Positions 8,082-17,869 of a stretch of DNA of 47,004 nt are shown piece after piece. Origin of the DNA: Bacteroidota bacterium (GTDB lineage: Bacteria > Bacteroidota > Bacteroidia > Bacteroidales > Paludibacteraceae); NCBI GenBank assembly GCA_030706465.1, contig JAUZOM010000007.1:1-47004 (forward strand), in the 5' to 3' direction. The notes under the pieces were generated by a model. The model saw only the letters and a program-made list of their open reading frames with translations. It did no database searches and had not been told where the DNA came from. Position 1 is the stretch's first letter, and each line of letters starts with the position of its first letter. Made by a program: the position numbers and the translations under genes.

Positions 8082-11000
8082 TTAGAATGACATTTTAAGA
8101 CCTAAAGAAAAATTTCTAGTTAGAACATAAGTGTTTGTTTGTCTTAATTCTGCATCTTGTGCAAGAAATAGCAAATTATCTCCAGTCAAATATATTGAAG
8201 CACTTTTAATAAAGCTAGCTTTAAGTAATTTTTGAGAAAAACTATAGTTTAATTGAACTTTACTCAATGAAAAACTATCTCCATTTCTCAGCCAAAAGTC
8301 TGAAATTCTAAAATTATTTGCACTTGTTTGAGCTGTTAATCTAGGATAAGTGGCAGTAGCTGCAGTAGCATCAGTCCATCTGTTTAATACAATATTAGAG
8401 TATTTTGTCGTTCCATCCACCCAGAAATATGACCCGCTCATAACCCAGTTATAACCCAATTGTGCATTTGCTCCGACAAATAACGAAAAGTTTTTATATG
8501 ACAAATTCAAATTAAATTTTTCTGTAAACCGGGGATTGTAATTGCCAATTACGCTATTGTCATTGTCGTTTACAACACCATTCCCATCTTTATCTAAGTA
8601 TGACATATCACCTCTTCTGATTGTACCAAATTGTTGATTAGCTGCTTGTGCTTGTGCATCGGTAGGAAAAAAACCAGTAAATTTCAAACCACGTATTGCA
8701 TCGGGCGATGTTCCAACAAGGTATTGATATGCATTGTCATGTGTTTCATCCACTTTTACATATTCCGATGTCGCATATAACAAACTAAAGGTGGCAAGTA
8801 TTGAAAAATCACCCAACTTTTTGTTATAAGTAATTGAACCATCGAAGCCTGAATAATCTGTTTCATTATAGTTTTCGTAAGGAATAAATGATGACATCAA
8901 TGTTGGGTAATAATTAAATCGCTGTACCACTTGGCCGGCATATCTCGTTTTATAGAAACTTGCGTCCAAATATACAGATTTATTGAACAATGCAGCTTCA
9001 ACACCAAGATTGATATTTTTCATTTTTTCCATTCCCAAGTTTGGATTGGCTATTTGGTTAACAACGATTGAAGCAAAATTATAACCACCAGCATCACCAG
9101 TGGCAAAACTTGTTGCACCGCCATAAATCTCTCTGAATAAATTATATCCAAAATTTGCTGAGGCATCAGTTTGTAGAATTCCCCCAGTTACTTTTAATTT
9201 TAAGAAATCTACAATACCACCTTTATTCCAAAAATCTTCTCCACTTATTACCCAACCCAATCCTAATGATGGTGAGAATGAAACTCTATTACCTGGAGCC
9301 AATTTCACAGAATTCATTAGAGCTCCACTGAAATCAGCAATGTATTTACCTTTATAGTCATAACCGGCACGAATTCCAATGTGTGCATCTTTGGTAGAAT
9401 ACAATGAATTCATTACTGTGGATTGTGAATAATATCCAAAAAGAGATGAAGTTACATGATGTTCTTCATTAAAAATTCGGTCATAATCAAGTGCTATTTT
9501 TGCATTTATATTTCTAAACAGATCGCCGGAAGTAAGAGTTAATACGCCTGTTTTAGAGTTATTATTTATAGTAGTTAGCCCTGAAATTTTTCCAGTTATG
9601 TCACTCCAGATTGGTTCATAAACAGCATATGTATTTTGAATTTCTTCAGAGAAACTAGCATAAGTATCAAATGACATATCTCCATTTAATTTTAAACCCT
9701 CAGTCAAATCACTCAAATTAAAAGAAACGCCAGTATTCAATTGCATGGTTCGCTTATAATTTTTCGAATTTCCAGCCATGTTAAGTTCACCATAGATATT
9801 CTTACCATAAGTATTTTTGGAAATAAGACTTTGTCCTCCCAAAATTGTATTACCACCAAATTTAAGTAATGGATCAATCAAAGTAGGATCATCAAACATA
9901 TTCGCTGTGAGTAATGGAGTATAATCATTTGGACGAAAAGTTGAAGCCATAGAATAAAAATCGGAACGTGGAGAATTTGCCATGTCAAAAACAAAAGCCG
10001 CATCCAAATGACTGGATATATTTTCTGTAATATTGTAATCTACATTACCTCGAACTCTCAACCTATCAGATCCATAATTATATGTATTGGATTTATACAA
10101 TTGACCTTGATGTTCCCAACCAACACTACTGTAAAAAGAAGCCACTTTATTACCACCACTAAATTCACCTACAAAACGTGTACTATTATAAAAAGATTTC
10201 AGAAAATCTGAACCATAATAATCAACATTTGGATAACGATATGGGTTGTCCCCATTATATTTTTCAATGTCTGTCGCAGAATAATCAGGAAGTTTATTCG
10301 GGTTATCATTTACCTGTGCCTCACTATAGAGAGTCAAATAATCTTTTGAATTAAGATACTTAGGTAATTGAATTGGTATATTTATTCCCGTTTGAACACT
10401 AAATTGGGTTACTTTTTTATTGGCAACACCTCTTTTTGTTTTAATTTGAATAACACCATTTTTTGCCTGACTACCATATAATACTGCCGAGTTCACATCT
10501 TTCAGAAAACTAATACTTTCAATCTCCTCTGGCATTAACACAGATGGATCCCTTGGCAATCCATCAACAACAACCAATGCATCTCCTAATCCTAAAAGAT
10601 TAATTCCACCTCTCACACCTGTACCATAAGTATCAATTAAGCTTTGAAAACGACTTACATTATTCGTCATTAGCACTTGCGGTACATCGATCGCTAAAAT
10701 ATTTCCAACCAATTGATCTTTCTTTGACAAACGATATGCTACTGGAATTCTAGCAGTCCATTCATCGGCGGATTTGTCTTGATAAAGAGTTATTATATGT
10801 TTTTCGACAATCGTTTTTATTGTCATTGATTCATAACCTTCTTTCTCAATTAGCAGTTCAGAATTAGGAGTTACTTTTACTTTAAAAGATCCATCTTTAT
10901 TTGATAACACGATAGTACCACCCTGATTGGCATTTATTATAGCATTTTCAATGGGATTTCCTTTTATATCAATCAATTTACCTTCGAAAACAATCTCAGC

Positions 11001-11102
11001 CTTTTCATTTTTTAGCTTTTGTGCCCAAATTCCTTGACAGCACATAAATCCCAAAAATAAAATAATAAGGAAAAGTATGTGACTATTTATTGTTTGCTTC
11101 AT
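8082..11102 (-). CDS. susC-like: SusC/RagA family TonB-dependent transporter without STN domain
   Basis: 1006 aa; carboxypeptidase-regulatory-like N-domain, plug region (DALVVVDGLPRD, SISFLKDVNSAVLYGSQAKNGVIQIKTKRG), beta-barrel ending in LGLKMSF. Confidence 0.93.
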   Translation of the reverse strand: MKQTINSHILFLIILFLGFMCCQGIWAQKLKNEKAEIVFEGKLIDIKGNPIENAIINANQGGTIVLSNKDGSFKVKVTPNSELLIEKEGYESMTIKTIVEKHIITLYQDKSADEWTARIPVAYRLSKKDQLVGNILAIDVPQVLMTNNVSRFQSLIDTYGTGVRGGINLLGLGDALVVVDGLPRDPSVLMPEEIESISFLKDVNSAVLYGSQAKNGVIQIKTKRGVANKKVTQFSVQTGINIPIQLPKYLNSKDYLTLYSEAQVNDNPNKLPDYSATDIEKYNGDNPYRYPNVDYYGSDFLKSFYNSTRFVGEFSGGNKVASFYSSVGWEHQGQLYKSNTYNYGSDRLRVRGNVDYNITENISSHLDAAFVFDMANSPRSDFYSMASTFRPNDYTPLLTANMFDDPTLIDPLLKFGGNTILGGQSLISKNTYGKNIYGELNMAGNSKNYKRTMQLNTGVSFNLSDLTEGLKLNGDMSFDTYASFSEEIQNTYAVYEPIWSDITGKISGLTTINNNSKTGVLTLTSGDLFRNINAKIALDYDRIFNEEHHVTSSLFGYYSQSTVMNSLYSTKDAHIGIRAGYDYKGKYIADFSGALMNSVKLAPGNRVSFSPSLGLGWVISGEDFWNKGGIVDFLKLKVTGGILQTDASANFGYNLFREIYGGATSFATGDAGGYNFASIVVNQIANPNLGMEKMKNINLGVEAALFNKSVYLDASFYKTRYAGQVVQRFNYYPTLMSSFIPYENYNETDYSGFDGSITYNKKLGDFSILATFSLLYATSEYVKVDETHDNAYQYLVGTSPDAIRGLKFTGFFPTDAQAQAANQQFGTIRRGDMSYLDKDGNGVVNDNDNSVIGNYNPRFTEKFNLNLSYKNFSLFVGANAQLGYNWVMSGSYFWVDGTTKYSNIVLNRWTDATAATATYPRLTAQTSANNFRISDFWLRNGDSFSLSKVQLNYSFSQKLLKASFIKSASIYLTGDNLLFLAQDAELRQTNTYVLTRNFSLGLKMSF

Positions 11103-11136
11103 AATATATTATCTAATGTTATTGTAATTAATCGAT

Positions 11137-13005
11137 TTACCATCCCGGATTTTGACCAAAAGCAGAATAAATCTGAGTCTGAGAATCTTTTAATGGAAAC
11201 CAAAAATGTTTCTTTTGAAATACTTTTGTTGCAATTGGCCTAATTTTATAATAAGTATGCGCTTTATCAAAGTCCAAAACATCCATCCGCATATATTCAG
11301 GCTGATCCGCAACATACCAACGTCTAAGATCATACCAACGATGACCCTCGAAAGCTAATTCTACTGCACGTTCTCTTCGAATTGTTTCTCTCATTGCAGC
11401 ATCAGTTGCATACATATGTGAAGGTAATGGCAATGAAGAACCATCTGGAAGATGAACCCTGTCTCTTACAGCTTTTATAGCTTCCCATGCTGCAACATTT
11501 ATGGTTTGTGCTGGATCCACTGCCGATGGAGAGATATTACATCCATAGGCTTCATTTACAGCTTCAGCATACATCAGGTATACATCTGCTAATCGGATAT
11601 TAGGAAGTCTACGATTTATCGACTGTGACCATTGTGTAGGCGAAGTTGCATAAAGCGTACTATCTCTGAACTTCTGCCATCCATAGCCGGTATCAGTATT
11701 TCCATTTCCATTCCGATCCCTTCCACCTAAATAAAATTGTGCAGGATTGGCCTTTGTAGCACTTGACGCATTATACATAAGCGTAGAACCATCAGTTACA
11801 ATATCTATGTAAAAACGTGGGTCACGATTAGCCCAAGGATTTATTGAAGGTGAATTATAAACACTCGGATCAAAATTTTCACCATTATTCATCCCAAAGT
11901 ATTGAACATAATTTTCTAGTGGGCCACAACCTAATCCCCAACCTCCCATAGAGTTAAGGAAATCTCCAATCTGAGGAACTCTTAAATGCGATTGAATTGG
12001 AGGAGACAAAACTCCCTCTTTTCCACTACATGGAATGATATTTTGATAAGCAACAAAGTTAGTGCGATAATCTTCCCATGGCACTAAATCATATATAGTT
12101 CCACCTGTTATTGCAGAAAGCTTTAGCACTTCGCCAAAGTATTTTACCGCTTTTTTACAATATTCTTTATTATATGTGTAGTTTCCGGTAGATTCTCCAT
12201 TCATCAAAGGGCTACCTGCATATAACATTACTTTCCCCAATAGAGCATAAGCTGCACCTTTAGTAAATCTTCCTGAATTATTTCCTGACGTAATCTGCCC
12301 TGTAGCAGTTTGATCCCAATCTGCAGGAAGCAATTCTGCTGCACGCAGCAAATCCTTCTCTATCATATCTGAAGTTTGAGCATAGTTTAATCTTGGAAAT
12401 TTCAAATTATCTGCCGGCATTAATTTATCCGTAATGTATGGCATTCCGCCCCAAACTCGAATTATATGAAAATATAAATAGGCTCTTAGAAATAACGCTT
12501 GTCCTTCTATCAAATCTTTTTGTTCCTGTAAGGGTGCGCCCTTGTATGGAATAACTAATTTATCTAAATTCTCTAAAGCAATATTCGCCTTTCGTATTCC
12601 TAACCAACCTCCATCCCAATAACCAACATTAGAATAACCATCTGAATTAGATCCTGGATTCGAATAAGGGACATATTTTGTACCGTTAGCATAAAAAATG
12701 CATTCCTGGCTTGTTTCCCAACTGCGATAATCAGAGTTGGTAGACCCCATAAATTGAGCTCTAGGCATGTAAATATCATCTCCAAAATTAAAAATGCTAC
12801 TACTAAATGACGTCATTGGGTCCTCCATACACCAATAACCTTCTTCTATAAAGCCCTGAAATTTATCAAATGATTTAAAAATATCATCTTCTGTCAATCC
12901 AGCTTCAGGTGCTTTATTCAAATAATCTGTACACGATGTTAGAGCCAAAGTGGCACATAGCCCTGCAAATACAATATAAAATATTCTACGTTTAATCATA
13001 ATCAT
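11137..13005 (-). CDS. susD-like: SusD/RagB family nutrient-binding lipoprotein
   Basis: Lipobox LALTSCTDYLNKAPE; C-terminal IRRERAVELAFEGHRWYDLRRW. Confidence 0.94.
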   Translation of the reverse strand: MIMIKRRIFYIVFAGLCATLALTSCTDYLNKAPEAGLTEDDIFKSFDKFQGFIEEGYWCMEDPMTSFSSSIFNFGDDIYMPRAQFMGSTNSDYRSWETSQECIFYANGTKYVPYSNPGSNSDGYSNVGYWDGGWLGIRKANIALENLDKLVIPYKGAPLQEQKDLIEGQALFLRAYLYFHIIRVWGGMPYITDKLMPADNLKFPRLNYAQTSDMIEKDLLRAAELLPADWDQTATGQITSGNNSGRFTKGAAYALLGKVMLYAGSPLMNGESTGNYTYNKEYCKKAVKYFGEVLKLSAITGGTIYDLVPWEDYRTNFVAYQNIIPCSGKEGVLSPPIQSHLRVPQIGDFLNSMGGWGLGCGPLENYVQYFGMNNGENFDPSVYNSPSINPWANRDPRFYIDIVTDGSTLMYNASSATKANPAQFYLGGRDRNGNGNTDTGYGWQKFRDSTLYATSPTQWSQSINRRLPNIRLADVYLMYAEAVNEAYGCNISPSAVDPAQTINVAAWEAIKAVRDRVHLPDGSSLPLPSHMYATDAAMRETIRRERAVELAFEGHRWYDLRRWYVADQPEYMRMDVLDFDKAHTYYKIRPIATKVFQKKHFWFPLKDSQTQIYSAFGQNPGW

Positions 13006-13011
13006 TTAGTA

Positions 13012-16000
13012 TTAGAAAGTGAGATTTAGACCTAAATTTAGTCTTTTTAACGTTGGATATAGTGTTTCCGTTTGTGACCATATATCAACAGACTGTTCTC
13101 TATCATCCGGCAACCTTGACCATAATATTAAATCATTTCCGGATAGAGTCAATTTCATGGCACTAATTCTCAGAAGTTTTAACCAATGATTACTCAGAGT
13201 ATAACTTAGTTCAACATTTTTTAATCTAAGAAAAGAAGCATCTATAAGCATATTCCTTGTGGCTGATACACTACCCAATGGATATGTTGCATTTTGATTA
13301 GTGGGAGTCCAATAATCAGATACTGAACTACTAATGGTTGGTGACTTATTATCTAAGGATGCTGTATATGAATTTACCCATTGAGAGATATTGTAACCTC
13401 CTAAAAATTGAACCATAAAACTAAATCCTTTATAATCGGCACCTAGAAAAAAATTGTAGGTATCTTGAGGACGGTTTGGATAACCTGTTGCAATTTGGTC
13501 ATTTGCATTAATCACACCATCGCCATTATAATCTACATTTACAACACCACCGGGTAATCTTTGCGCATTTGTTTCAAATCCAACACTACCATACACTTCA
13601 TCCCAGCTTTTAGTATAACCAGGCTGCTCCACAAGTGCTTTTGGTTGACCTATTTGGAACCCTGCATTTTTCTGGTAATCCGGTCTTAGAGCGGGATCTT
13701 CTGCATATATTACCTTATCTTTTGCCATCGAGAAGTTAACTCTTGTCCATGCATGAAGTCCAGACCATGTATTTTGTAGTTTCACATCAAGTTCAAAACC
13801 CTGATTTAATACTTTACCAATATTTGCAGCAACAGGTGCTGCGCCAAAATAAGCAGGTGTAGAGTACGAACGAGAATCAGCGGAAAGGAACACATCGCTT
13901 CGGTCATCTCTAAAAACCTCAAAAGATCCTGAAAATATTCCTTTAAAAATAGAAAAATCCAATCCAAAATTTTGTTTTTGGGAAACTTCCCAGTGTAAAT
14001 CAGGATTACCTACCGCAGATTCGGTATATTCAGGATAAGTTGCACCTACCCCAGCCCCCGGACCTTCAAAGGTTGTTCCGAAAGGAACTTTTGCCCCTGT
14101 CATTGACCAACCGGACATATACGCCCATCTGGAAGAAGCAAAGTTATCGCTTCCAACTTTACCTATTGAATATCTGATTTTTAATTTTTCCAACCAATCA
14201 AATTTCATAAACTTTTCATTCGAAAGCATCCAGCCTAAACCAACAGATGGGAAAAATGCAAATCTATATTTTGGAGCAAATTTTTCTGAACCATTATATG
14301 CTCCATTTACCTCAATAAAATACTTTTCTGCATATCCATAGGTTAACCGACCAACCCAATCTTCCCTGTAATGTGGAAATTCACTACCGGAGGTAAGTTC
14401 CTCACGACTCATCAGAGCTAGTGCAGTGACATCATGTAACCCAAATGTACGTGTATAATTTACTTGTCCTTTATAATATAATCTACGGGTTGTTGCACCC
14501 ACGCTAAATGATTCAGCATTAAGACTTCCAGGCACTTGAAAATAATCCATGTCATTTCCTCCATTCACCGGATTATAATCAACAACACCTGTTTTCGAAA
14601 CACTTTTTGCTAAAAGATCAATATATGAAATTGATGACGCAGAATACAAGCCGTTATCATATGATAAAGAAGCTTGAGCTGATAATCCTTGAGTAACAAA
14701 ATCAAAATTCTGTTTTAATGTAAAGTCCGAAGATAGTTGGGTCGTATAGGCTGTTGAAAGTCCTGAACTACCACTTAATATCCTTATCGGATTCATATCA
14801 TTAGGTTTATTGGTATTGTATCCAAAAGTTCCATCAGGATAGCGAACTGGATATGCGGCAGGCGAAAGTTGATAAAATGCAGACCAAATATGAGTAACCG
14901 CGTTATCAAATCCATTTTTTATACGAACAGATCCGGCAAGATTGGCAGAGAATACAGTCGATTTCGTAATATTTAAATCGATGTTAGATCGAAAATTGTA
15001 GTGCTCAAATCCCCATTTAGGAGTATAGGGTAATCCTACATTGAGTCCAGACTTTAGCAAATCATCATCCTTAACATATGATAATGCTGCGAAATATTTC
15101 GCAAAATTTGTTCCTCCTGTTATATTTATATCATAACGTTGTGTCATAGCTGTTGATTTTACTATTTCATCTGCCCAATCAACATTAGGATAATTATATG
15201 GATCGCTAGGAGAAACCGGATATCTATATTTTCTAAGTTCTTGTTGAGGCATATACCAACTCCAGTTATTTGAATTGGCAGCGTTGGCTTTCTCCAACAC
15301 CTCATTTTGGTAAGAAAATGCATCATACGAATCCATCTTACGAGGCATTCTTGATATAAATTTTGCAGTTAGACTGGATGAAAATGAAACCTGAGCCTTT
15401 CCTTCTTTTCCTCTTTTGGTAGTAATTAAAATAACTCCTTCTGCTCCTTTTACTCCAAATACAGCTGTAGCAGATGCATCTTTCAATACCGAAATGGATT
15501 CAATTTGACCAACATCAATATCACTCATACTTCTTTCCACACCATCAATCAATACCAAAGGCGAAGAACCATTCCATGATGATAATCCGCGTATTCTTAT
15601 TGTTGGGTCTTCCTGCCCAGGCATCCCTGTAGTAGTTATAGTTTCAACTCCCGGAAGAAGCCCTGTAAGAGTTTGCCCAACATTTGTTGTTATACCTGTG
15701 CGCATTAAATCATCTCCCTTTGTTTGTGCAATAGCACCTACAACACTTTCCTTTTTTTGGTGTCCGTAACCAACAACAATAACATCTTGAAGTGTTTTAT
15801 TACTCTCTTGTAATATAACCTGTATCTGATTTCTACCGTTTACTGGTACGGTCTTTGAATCGTAACTAATATATGAAACCACTAATTCTGAATGATCACT
15901 TGTTTCGACACTAAATTTACCATTTATGTCTGTGATGACACCTCTGTTCTCACCTTTCACTAAAATCGAGGCACCAATTAAAGCTTCCCCTTTCTCATCT

Positions 16001-16398
16001 ATTACTTTTCCCGTAACTATGTTCGTCTTAAGTGGTTGTTTTACTGAAACAATTGTTTTTTTTTTGGTAATATATATTTGTTTATTATCAATTCTATAAT
16101 CATTAGAACTGTTTTTAAATACTTCATCCAAAACTTTAATTAACGATTGATTTGTTACGTTTATTTTAACCAACCTATTCAAATCTACGTCTTTATCATT
16201 GTAAAAGAAAACAACTTTTGCTTTTGATTCTATAGCAGACAAAACAACTTTTAATGGCTTGTTTTCTAATACTAATGTTAGACTCTGATTTTGTGCACTT
16301 CCCATAGATGTCAACACCTGGTATGATAACGCAAGAATTAAAGCAACTATCCGAAGTGAGTTTCGAATCAACATTCTAATTGTTTTTGTAATTTTCAT
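13012..16398 (-). CDS. susC-like: SusC/RagA family TonB-dependent transporter with N-terminal STN (secretin/TonB short N-terminal) domain
   Basis: 1128 aa; STN region LTLVLENKPLKVVLSAIESKAKVVFFYNDKDVDLNRLVKINVTNQSLIKVLDEVFKNSSNDYRIDNKQIYI, CarboxypepD_reg-like domain, plug, barrel ending LGLNLTF. Confidence 0.95.
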   Translation of the reverse strand: MKITKTIRMLIRNSLRIVALILALSYQVLTSMGSAQNQSLTLVLENKPLKVVLSAIESKAKVVFFYNDKDVDLNRLVKINVTNQSLIKVLDEVFKNSSNDYRIDNKQIYITKKKTIVSVKQPLKTNIVTGKVIDEKGEALIGASILVKGENRGVITDINGKFSVETSDHSELVVSYISYDSKTVPVNGRNQIQVILQESNKTLQDVIVVGYGHQKKESVVGAIAQTKGDDLMRTGITTNVGQTLTGLLPGVETITTTGMPGQEDPTIRIRGLSSWNGSSPLVLIDGVERSMSDIDVGQIESISVLKDASATAVFGVKGAEGVILITTKRGKEGKAQVSFSSSLTAKFISRMPRKMDSYDAFSYQNEVLEKANAANSNNWSWYMPQQELRKYRYPVSPSDPYNYPNVDWADEIVKSTAMTQRYDINITGGTNFAKYFAALSYVKDDDLLKSGLNVGLPYTPKWGFEHYNFRSNIDLNITKSTVFSANLAGSVRIKNGFDNAVTHIWSAFYQLSPAAYPVRYPDGTFGYNTNKPNDMNPIRILSGSSGLSTAYTTQLSSDFTLKQNFDFVTQGLSAQASLSYDNGLYSASSISYIDLLAKSVSKTGVVDYNPVNGGNDMDYFQVPGSLNAESFSVGATTRRLYYKGQVNYTRTFGLHDVTALALMSREELTSGSEFPHYREDWVGRLTYGYAEKYFIEVNGAYNGSEKFAPKYRFAFFPSVGLGWMLSNEKFMKFDWLEKLKIRYSIGKVGSDNFASSRWAYMSGWSMTGAKVPFGTTFEGPGAGVGATYPEYTESAVGNPDLHWEVSQKQNFGLDFSIFKGIFSGSFEVFRDDRSDVFLSADSRSYSTPAYFGAAPVAANIGKVLNQGFELDVKLQNTWSGLHAWTRVNFSMAKDKVIYAEDPALRPDYQKNAGFQIGQPKALVEQPGYTKSWDEVYGSVGFETNAQRLPGGVVNVDYNGDGVINANDQIATGYPNRPQDTYNFFLGADYKGFSFMVQFLGGYNISQWVNSYTASLDNKSPTISSSVSDYWTPTNQNATYPLGSVSATRNMLIDASFLRLKNVELSYTLSNHWLKLLRISAMKLTLSGNDLILWSRLPDDREQSVDIWSQTETLYPTLKRLNLGLNLTF

Positions 16399-16745
16399 AA
16401 TATTTTATATAACGTTATTTTAATCTGCCTATTTATAATACATGCTTTATTCTATATTTAAATCTAATATTAAACGAACTACCTTCCATTTCAAATGACT
16501 TAGAACTACAATAAATTTACTTGATTGTTTTTAGATAACTGAGTTTTGAAGATCCATTTCAAAAAATACCTTTAAGTCCAAAACATTTAAAATTCAACAG
16601 AAATTTCAACAAAACAATCCCTCCATTTTCATTCTATTGTGAAAATGTTACTTGGTTAACTCTCTATTTCTTAGCTATAGGCTTAAGAAAAAATGTTGAA
16701 GGTTTTATTTTCTGAGAAAGGTTCGATTATTATATCGAATTTATT

Positions 16746-16783
16746 ATTAACACTAAAAATAAATCTCCTTTTTTAGTGTTAAT
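16746..16783 (-). terminator. Hairpin terminator of CDS 16797..17585
   Basis: attaacactaaaaa ... tttttagtgttaat, 14-bp perfect arms, immediately after the minus-strand stop. Confidence 0.75.
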
Positions 16784-16796
16784 AAATCTAAGTAAA

Positions 16797-17585
16797 TTAT
16801 TGTATTTTAATAATCTTACTTTGAGTGGCAGTTTGTATTTTCACAAAATAAACACCTTTTTGAGAAGGTTTTTCAATTTCAAAGTTAGAATTATTGACTA
16901 TAATCTTAGAAATTAAACTGCCGTTCAAACTTATTATTGAGGCTGTTTGAATTTGTTCATCAGAGCTCAATATTATTTTATTCCCGCTTATATAAGCTTC
17001 GCAACGAATTGCTTTCACATTGTTAATGCCCGCAAATGGATCTGCAGCAGCATCATACTCATTTCCATCGATTTGCATACATGAAACCGATTGATACCAA
17101 GCCGATGACCATCCCAAAAGTTTATCTGCTTGTATAGAATACTTATAAATTCCATCTACCGTTGTAGTGAAAGAAACCGGACCGTATGTAATGTTTGCTT
17201 CTGAGTATTCAATATTTAAAGTTGCTAATACAGCACCACTATGATCATAAACTTTAATGTGATAAATTGTTGCAGGATCCCAATGCGAACATCTACCTAC
17301 AGCACTTACATTAAATGTTCCAATTCCTAGTTTTACATATTGGTAAACTTCTCTAAAATCAATACCCGCATCCACATTCTCAAATTGAAGCTTCTTATCT
17401 GCATTGGCGGTAATACAATTTGTCACCCACGGAGCACCACTGTATGTCCAACCATCGGGCCACCAGCTTGAAAAACTATTTGCAGCAAATGTAGGAAAAT
17501 CCCAATCTATTAATCGTTCCTGTGCACATGCACTTTCCACCATCACTGTGGCAATAATAGCCAAAAGGTAAGTTCTTAATTTCAT
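16797..17585 (-). CDS. Secreted protein of unknown function with T9SS-type C-terminal tail (possible jelly-roll/CBM)
   Basis: Internal start MKLRTYLLAIIATVMVESACAQ; C-terminal ...KGVYFVKIQTATQSKIIKIQ. Confidence 0.7.
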   Translation of the reverse strand: MKLRTYLLAIIATVMVESACAQERLIDWDFPTFAANSFSSWWPDGWTYSGAPWVTNCITANADKKLQFENVDAGIDFREVYQYVKLGIGTFNVSAVGRCSHWDPATIYHIKVYDHSGAVLATLNIEYSEANITYGPVSFTTTVDGIYKYSIQADKLLGWSSAWYQSVSCMQIDGNEYDAAADPFAGINNVKAIRCEAYISGNKIILSSDEQIQTASIISLNGSLISKIIVNNSNFEIEKPSQKGVYFVKIQTATQSKIIKIQ

Positions 17586-17828
17586 AACATTTAAATTTAA
17601 ATAATTGACAATATAAAATAATTGATAAATAATATAATAAAGAGTAAGATTATGTATTGAAGTACTCACTAAATGCGCTTAAAATAAAAAATTATTTGAA
17701 TATCTTACAAGAAAAATAAAATAAACTACCACGCCGTAAGCGGTCGGAGTATTAATTGTTCCTTTTCTCCACCGAAGAAATTGGTTCGCTGCAAGTGGCG
17801 GGGAATTTACCCAAAGAGATTAAAGAAT

Positions 17829-17863
17829 GAGAGCTAAATCAAAAATATTTTGATTTAGCTCTC
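17829..17863 (-). terminator. Hairpin terminator downstream of the beta-helix pseudogene
   Basis: gagagctaaatcaaaa - ata - ttttgatttagctctc, perfect 16-bp arms. Confidence 0.8.
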
Positions 17864-17869
17864 TGACAT

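Noticed and set aside
16399-16745. Specific promoter or leader RNA for the SusC operon
   Set aside because: The gap is long enough, but I could not find a convincing Bacteroidetes -33/-7 pair or conserved leader by eye.
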